Source: Massilia sp. UBA2604
GTDB taxonomy: Bacteria; Pseudomonadota; Gammaproteobacteria; Burkholderiales; Burkholderiaceae_D
DNA: 9,795 nt
NCBI GenBank assembly: GCA_002339265.1
Contig: DDKG01000175.1
Coordinates: 1 to 9,795, forward strand
Direction of reading: 5' to 3'
The notes under the pieces were generated by a model that saw only the letters and a list, made by a program, of their open reading frames with translations, had not been told where the DNA came from and did no database searches. The first letter of the stretch is position 1; each line of letters begins with the position of its first letter. The position numbers and the translations under genes were made by a program. Below, piece after piece: positions 5,607 through 9,795 of this stretch.

Positions 5607-6511
5607 GGGTTCTCCTGTGGTTTGCGCACGACGAAGGCGACGCCGGTGACGGCCACCGCCATGCCCGCCAGGCCGAGCGCATTGAAAGCTTCGCCGAACA
5701 GCAGCCAGGCCATGATGGCCGTGGTCGGCGGGGTCAGGTACATCAGGCTGGTCACCTCGGTGGCCTGGCTGCGCCCGATCAGTTTAAAGAGCAGGAAGAT
5801 GGCGCCGATCGACAGCGCGAACACCGACCACAGCCAGGCGATGATGAAGTCGGCGCTCCAGGTGATGGTCGAGAACGCCGGATCGAGGTCTTCCAGCCAC
5901 ACCGCGATCGGGGCCAGCACCAGCACCGTGGCGCCGAACTGGATCGCGGTGCCGCTGCGCAGGTCGAAGCGCGGACAGAAGCGGCGCTGGTACATGGTGC
6001 CGGCCGTGATGGAGAGCAGCGCAAACACGCACAGGCCGAGGGCGGCGGGCGACAGACCGGCCAGGCCCAGCTTGGCATAGACCACCAGGGCCACGCCGGA
6101 CAGGCCGAGCAGCAGGCCCAGCCACTGGACCGGGCGCACCCGCTCGCCGATCAGCGGCGCGCAGGCTGCGGTCAGGATCGGCTGCATGCCGACGATCAGG
6201 GCGGTCAGTCCCGCCGGCATGCCGAGCTTGATCGCGGCCCACACGCCGCCCAGGTAACCCGCCTGCAGCAGCAGGCCGGAAACCGCGAGGTGCCCGACCT
6301 GGCCGCGCGGCCATGGCGCGCGCCACAGCAACATCAAGGGCAGCAGCACTGCCAGCACGCCCAGGCAGCGCACGATCAGGAAAGTCAGCGAGGGCGCATA
6401 CGGCAGGCCGAGCTTGGCGACGATGAAACCCGTACTCCAGAGGAAGACGAAGAACAGCGGCACGGGTGACAGCCAGGTGCTGCCGGGCATGGAAGTGGCG
6501 TGGGTCGACAT
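5603..6511 (-). CDS. EamA/DMT-family transporter
   Basis: A 302-residue inner-membrane protein of the drug/metabolite transporter superfamily, made of two EamA repeats with about ten helices. The first begins at PLFFVFLWSTGFIVAKLGLP (19-38). The end of repeat one shows the conserved PLIGERV (119-125, with E123), and the end of repeat two shows the matching LLFGEAFNALGLAGMAVAVT (270-289). Such proteins export amino acids, metabolites or drugs; the substrate is unknown. The start is taken at 6511, where AGGA lies three bases upstream, rather closer than ideal; the next in-frame ATG at 6490 has no ribosome site. It is the promoter-proximal gene of a two-gene operon with the nitroreductase and is divergent from the phasin gene. 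Confidence 0.92.
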   Translation of the reverse strand: MSTHATSMPGSTWLSPVPLFFVFLWSTGFIVAKLGLPYAPSLTFLIVRCLGVLAVLLPLMLLWRAPWPRGQVGHLAVSGLLLQAGYLGGVWAAIKLGMPAGLTALIVGMQPILTAACAPLIGERVRPVQWLGLLLGLSGVALVVYAKLGLAGLSPAALGLCVFALLSITAGTMYQRRFCPRFDLRSGTAIQFGATVLVLAPIAVWLEDLDPAFSTITWSADFIIAWLWSVFALSIGAIFLLFKLIGRSQATEVTSLMYLTPPTTAIMAWLLFGEAFNALGLAGMAVAVTGVAFVVRKPQENP

Positions 6512-6632
6512 GGTCCTGGCAATGCGCCATCGCGGTGCATTGAATAAAACGCAAGCACCGAGTCTAGCATGCCTCTACCATGGAGTTTTGACCGGCTGAA
6601 AGATGCACACGGTTTGCGCCAAATCAATTGAC

Positions 6633-6661
6633 TTTTCTTGCATTAAATGCATTCAAGAAAA
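6633..6661. promoter_or_regulatory. Nested dyad, possible operator upstream of the phasin gene
   Basis: TTTTCTTG (6633-6640) and CAAGAAAA (6654-6661) are perfect 8-base inverted arms. Between them, and slightly overlapping the first arm, lies the perfect 13-base palindrome TGCATTAAATGCA (6639-6651). The inner element has TGC...GCA ends, as in described PhaR operators of PHA-producing bacteria, so a PHA-responsive repressor is one possible binder; that link is inference. Confidence 0.45.
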
Positions 6662-6697
6662 TTATGTATTTTGGATGGTGCGACGCATCAAAAACGC

Positions 6698-6726
6698 TTG
6701 ACGCTTGAAGCGAACTGACAGAAAAT
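6698..6726 (+). promoter_or_regulatory. Candidate phasin promoter
   Basis: TTGACG (five of six consensus matches) and GAAAAT (four of six) are exactly 17 bases apart. The resulting leader would be about 97 bases long, which is longish, so another start point nearer the gene is possible. The CGCTTGAAGCG palindrome overlaps the -35 box and could be a repressor site. Confidence 0.4.
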
Positions 6727-6829
6727 CTGCCCTGTTGCGGTGCACAAAAAGAGTTTCGTCGCGTTTTAATGAAGAACCTGTCTCACAGAGCAATAGTCCA
6801 TTCTTGAAACGACATATTTGGAGAGCCAC

Positions 6830-7408
6830 ATGTTTGCAATCCCTGAACAATTTTCGAACGCCACCAAGGCCAGCCTGGAATCCCAATTCGCCCTGTTTTC
6901 GGCACTGACCTCGAAGACCTTCGAAGGCGTGGAAAAGCTGGTTGAACTGAACATCAGCACCGCGCGCTCGACCCTGGAAGATTCGTCGGCCGCTGCTCGC
7001 CAGCTGCTGAGCGCCAAGGATCCACAAGAATTCTTCTCGCTGACCGCTTCGCAAGCCCAGCCGAACGCCGAGAAAGCCCTGTCGTACAGCCGCCAGCTGG
7101 CCTCGATCGCCACCGGCACCGGCGCCGAGTTCTCTAAAGCCGCCGAAAGCCAGATCGTCGAAGCCAACCGCAAGGTCATTTCGCTGGTCGACGAAGTGAG
7201 CAAGAACGCCCCTGCCGGTTCGGAAAGCTTCGTCGCCGCCGTCAAGACCGCAATCAGCAACGCCAACGCCGGCTACGAGCAATTCAGCAAGACCTCCAAG
7301 CAGGCGGTCGAAGCGCTGGAAAGCAATATGAACGCCGCCGTGTCGCAATTTTCTGCAACTGCTGCGAAAGCTGGTAATGCTGCCAGCGCCGCTGCGGCTG
7401 CGGCCTAA
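6830..7408 (+). CDS. phaP: Phasin, PHA granule-associated protein
   Basis: A 192-residue amphipathic, cysteine-free, largely helical protein that coats polyhydroxyalkanoate storage granules, controlling their size and surface. It fits the Phasin_2/PhaP family of betaproteobacteria: FSNATKASLESQFALFSALT near the N-terminus, FEGVEKLVELNISTARSTLE at 31-50, AKDPQEFFSLTASQAQPNAE at 62-81, and a coiled-coil-prone middle part. The C-terminus is nearly pure alanine (AASAAAAAA). The ATG at 6830 has GGAG six bases upstream (6820-6823). An in-frame TTG at 6818 would overlap that ribosome site and is not used. The gene stands alone, with its own upstream control region and terminator, and no PHA synthase gene nearby. 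Phasins are typically among the most abundant proteins of PHA-storing cells, which suits the strong ribosome site and terminator. Confidence 0.94.
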   Translation: MFAIPEQFSNATKASLESQFALFSALTSKTFEGVEKLVELNISTARSTLEDSSAAARQLLSAKDPQEFFSLTASQAQPNAEKALSYSRQLASIATGTGAEFSKAAESQIVEANRKVISLVDEVSKNAPAGSESFVAAVKTAISNANAGYEQFSKTSKQAVEALESNMNAAVSQFSATAAKAGNAASAAAAAA

Positions 7409-7428
7409 GCTGCGGGTAGTGAAATAAG

Positions 7429-7464
7429 AAAGGCCGGGGACGCAATCGCGTCTCCGGCCTTTTT
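7429..7464 (+). terminator. Rho-independent terminator of the phasin gene
   Basis: A 15-bp stem (7429-7443 with 7448-7462) with a single G-T wobble and a four-base AATC loop is followed by a run of T (7460-7464). It begins 20 bases after the phasin stop codon. This is a strong, textbook terminator. Confidence 0.95.
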
Positions 7465-7518
7465 CGTATCTGCACGTCCCGTGAATAACCGGATGATCTG
7501 CCTGCTAACTATCACCGC

Positions 7519-7539
7519 GTGGACGGCAAAGCCGTCCAC
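7519..7539. repeat. Perfect 9-bp hairpin, dispersed-repeat type, after livF
   Basis: GTGGACGGC, AAA, GCCGTCCAC form a perfect 9-bp stem with a three-base loop, flanked by CCGC and CCTAC. It lies 20 bases past the livF stop codon. On the minus strand no T run follows, so it is not a classical terminator. It may protect the 3' end of the liv mRNA. Hairpins of this wording (GTAGGGTGGACGG...) look to me like a repeat common between genes in related bacteria. Confidence 0.6.
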
Positions 7540-7559
7540 CCTACTCGCCTATAGCCGGA

Positions 7560-8281
<722 letters not shown>

Positions 8282-8282
<1 letters not shown>

Positions 8283-9070
8283 CAGTGGGCACCTCCAAGG
8301 TAGGCGTCGATCACGGCCTGGTTCTTCTGGATCTCGGCCGGCAGGCCTTCGGCGATCTGCTTGCCGTATTCGAGCACCGTGATGCGGTCGCACAGGCCCA
8401 TCATGAGCTTGACGTCGTGCTCGATCAGCAGCACGGTCCGGCCGCCGGCCTTGATTTTCACCAGCAGCTCGCGCAGCGCCAGTTTTTCGGTGGCGTTCAT
8501 GCCGGCCGCCGGTTCGTCCAGCGCCAGCAGCTGCGGGTCGGTGGCCAGCGCGCGCGCGATTTCCAGACGGCGCTGGTCGCCGTATGACAGGAATTTGGCG
8601 GTGCGGTTGGCGAATTGGCCGATGCCGACGAAATCGAGCAGCTCCTGCGCGCGCAGGCGGATCGCCGCTTCTTCTTCGCGCGCCGCCTTGTGGCGCAGGA
8701 TCGCGCCCAGCACGCCCTGCTTCGTTCTCACGTGGCGCCCGACCATCACGTTCTCGAGCGCGCTCATCTCGCCGAACAGGCGGATGTTCTGGAAGGTGCG
8801 GGCGATGCCCGCCTTGGCCACGTCGTGCGGCGCCGACGGCGAATACGGCTTGCCGGCCAGCTCGAAAGTGCCGCTGTCCGGCTGGTACAGGCCCGTGATC
8901 ACGTTGAAGAAGGTGGTCTTTCCGGCGCCGTTCGGGCCGATCAGGCCATAGATCTGGCCCTGCATGATGCGGATGCCGACGTCGGTCAGCGCCTGCAGGC
9001 CGCCAAAGCGCTTGTTCACGCCCTGGATATTCAGGAGGACTTGTTCGCTCATGGTCTGTTCACTCATCAT
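8282..9070 (-). CDS. livG: Branched-chain amino-acid-type ABC transporter ATPase LivG
   Basis: The partner ATPase of LivF, 262 residues from the chosen start. Walker A is GPNGAGKT at 45-52, the Q-loop lies in ARTFQNIRLF (90-99), the signature is LSYGDQ at 161-166, Walker B LLALDEP at 181-187, and the switch histidine H218 is in LIEHD. ARTFQNIRLF and the ending IDAYLGG are characteristic of LivG. Three in-frame starts compete: 9070, 9067 and 9052. I chose 9070, which overlaps the livM stop as ATGA and has GAAGG nine bases upstream. The start region contains a 15-base near-duplication that reads MSEQT then MSEQV, so a start at 9052 would also give a normal protein. The gene sits between livM and livF in one operon. 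Confidence 0.94.
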
Positions 9071-9795
9071 GCGGTCGAACCTTCTTCTTCCTCGCGCGCC
9101 AGGGCGGCGTTGGGACGCTCTTCCTTGTTCGGCGACGGCCACAGGCCGGCCGGGCGGATCAGCATGATCAGCACCAGGGCCAGGCCGTACAGCAGCTGGC
9201 GCAGCACCTCGGCCTCGATGATCACCTTGCCGAACACGGCCTGCTGCAGCGGATCGACCACATGGCGCAGCACCTCGGGCAAGGCCGCCAGCAGCACGCC
9301 GCCCAGCACCACGCCCGGGATGTGGCCGATGCCGCCCAGGACCACCATCGCCAGCACCGCGATCGATTCGGTGAGCGAGAACGATTCGGGCGAGACGAAA
9401 CCCTGGAAGGCGCCGAACATCGCGCCGGCCACGCCGCCGAAGGAGGCGCCCATGGCGAAGGCCAGCAGCTTGACGTTGCGGGTATTGATGCCCATTGCCT
9501 TGGCCGCGATCTCGTCTTCGCGGATCGCCACCCAGGCCCGGCCCAGGCGCGAACGCTGCAGGCGGCCGGTGATGAAGATGGTCGCGATCACCATCGCCAG
9601 GAACAGGAAGTAATAGGCGTTCACCGACGGCATCGCGTAGTCGCCGATCATGACGTTGGCGCCGGAGCCCGGCTCGCCCGCCAGCGACACCCCGAACACG
9701 CGGATCGGGTCGATCATATTGATCCCCTGCGGCCCGTTGGTGAAGTTGATCGGGTCGTTCAGGTTGTTCATGAAGATGCGGATGATCTCGCCGAA
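9067..9795 (-). CDS. livM: Branched-chain amino-acid-type ABC transporter permease LivM, 5' end outside window
   Basis: The C-terminal 242 residues of an inner-membrane permease that pairs with LivH. The reading frame stays open to the right edge (FGEIIRIF precedes the first in-window methionine at 9771), so that methionine is internal and the true start is outside. The coupling loop that contacts the ATPases reads GRAWVAIREDEIAAKAMGIN, the best LivM signature. Helices follow: LLAFAMGASFGGVAGAMFGA, ESIAVLAMVVLGGIGHIPGV and LLYGLALVLIMLIRPAGLWP. A periplasmic insert near INFTNGPQGINMIDP, with the FTNGPQG wording of LivM, lies before them. The C-terminal tail is acidic (AREEEEGS). Its stop overlaps the livG start. 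livH and a binding protein are expected upstream, outside the window. Confidence 0.94.
   Translation of the reverse strand, partial: FGEIIRIFMNNLNDPINFTNGPQGINMIDPIRVFGVSLAGEPGSGANVMIGDYAMPSVNAYYFLFLAMVIATIFITGRLQRSRLGRAWVAIREDEIAAKAMGINTRNVKLLAFAMGASFGGVAGAMFGAFQGFVSPESFSLTESIAVLAMVVLGGIGHIPGVVLGGVLLAALPEVLRHVVDPLQQAVFGKVIIEAEVLRQLLYGLALVLIMLIRPAGLWPSPNKEERPNAALAREEEEGSTA

Larger units (their letters stand above)
6512..6829. other. Divergent control region between the EamA transporter and phasin genes
   Basis: A stretch of 318 bases without a gene, AT-richer than its surroundings in the half nearer the phasin. It holds the nested dyad at 6633-6661, a tandem ACGCTTG repeat at 6694-6707 whose second copy belongs to the 11-base palindrome CGCTTGAAGCG (6702-6712), and a candidate phasin promoter at 6698-6726. 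On the minus strand no convincing -35/-10 pair for the transporter was found; TAGACT near 6563 is a weak -10 candidate. No small ORF or RNA gene is evident. Confidence 0.6.

Noticed and set aside
8283..8393. A longer N-terminus for LivF, starting at 8393
   Set aside because: The added 37 residues are out-of-frame livG sequence and unlike any LivF. GGAGGT eight bases before 8282 marks the real start.
8615..9613. A 332-codon open frame on the plus strand opposite livG and livM
   Set aside because: It spans two well-supported genes in antisense and shows only biased composition, with no domain or ribosome site.

Overview
The window looks like ordinary chromosomal DNA of a GC-rich betaproteobacterium. 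The gene set and wording fit Oxalobacteraceae such as Massilia or its relatives: a CysTW sulfate permease, a 1-Cys peroxiredoxin, DgkA, a PHA phasin, a lysine-rich DD-peptidase and a LivMGF transporter. The family-level assignment is an inference from protein character only. There are eleven protein-coding genes, two of them cut by the window edges. I saw no tRNA, rRNA, CRISPR array, insertion sequence or phage gene.

Layout, left to right. (1) 1-1163, minus strand: cysW (its end lies outside the window) and cysT, overlapping by 4 bases, encode the two membrane subunits of the sulfate/thiosulfate ABC importer. An AT-rich leader follows, and then a strong hairpin that closes the peroxiredoxin gene. 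(2) 1406-2508, minus: a 1-Cys peroxiredoxin and dgkA. (3) 2659-3444, plus: an IclR-family regulator, divergent from dgkA. (4) 3453-3553: a pair of 28-bp inverted hairpin repeats between convergent genes. (5) 3576-4727, minus: a secreted PbpG-like DD-peptidase with a very lysine-rich linker. (6) 4908-6511, minus: a nitroreductase and an EamA-type exporter in one overlapping operon. (7) 6512-6829: a 318-bp divergent control region with nested dyads. (8) 6830-7405, plus: a phasin followed by a textbook terminator. (9) 7519-7539: a short perfect hairpin of dispersed-repeat type. (10) 7560-9795, minus: livF, livG and livM (livM cut by the right edge), all overlapping, part of a branched-chain amino-acid-type ABC importer.

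Working together: cysT and cysW assemble with CysA and a periplasmic binding protein that are not visible here. LivM, LivG and LivF need LivH and a binding protein, probably just beyond the right edge. The remaining genes are independent units for peroxide removal, lipid recycling, cell-wall trimming, flavin-dependent reduction plus export, and PHA granule coating.

I found no convincing undescribed system. The points most worth a second look are the paired inverted repeats at 3453-3553, the nested palindromes upstream of the phasin, and the histone-like lysine-rich stretch in the DD-peptidase.
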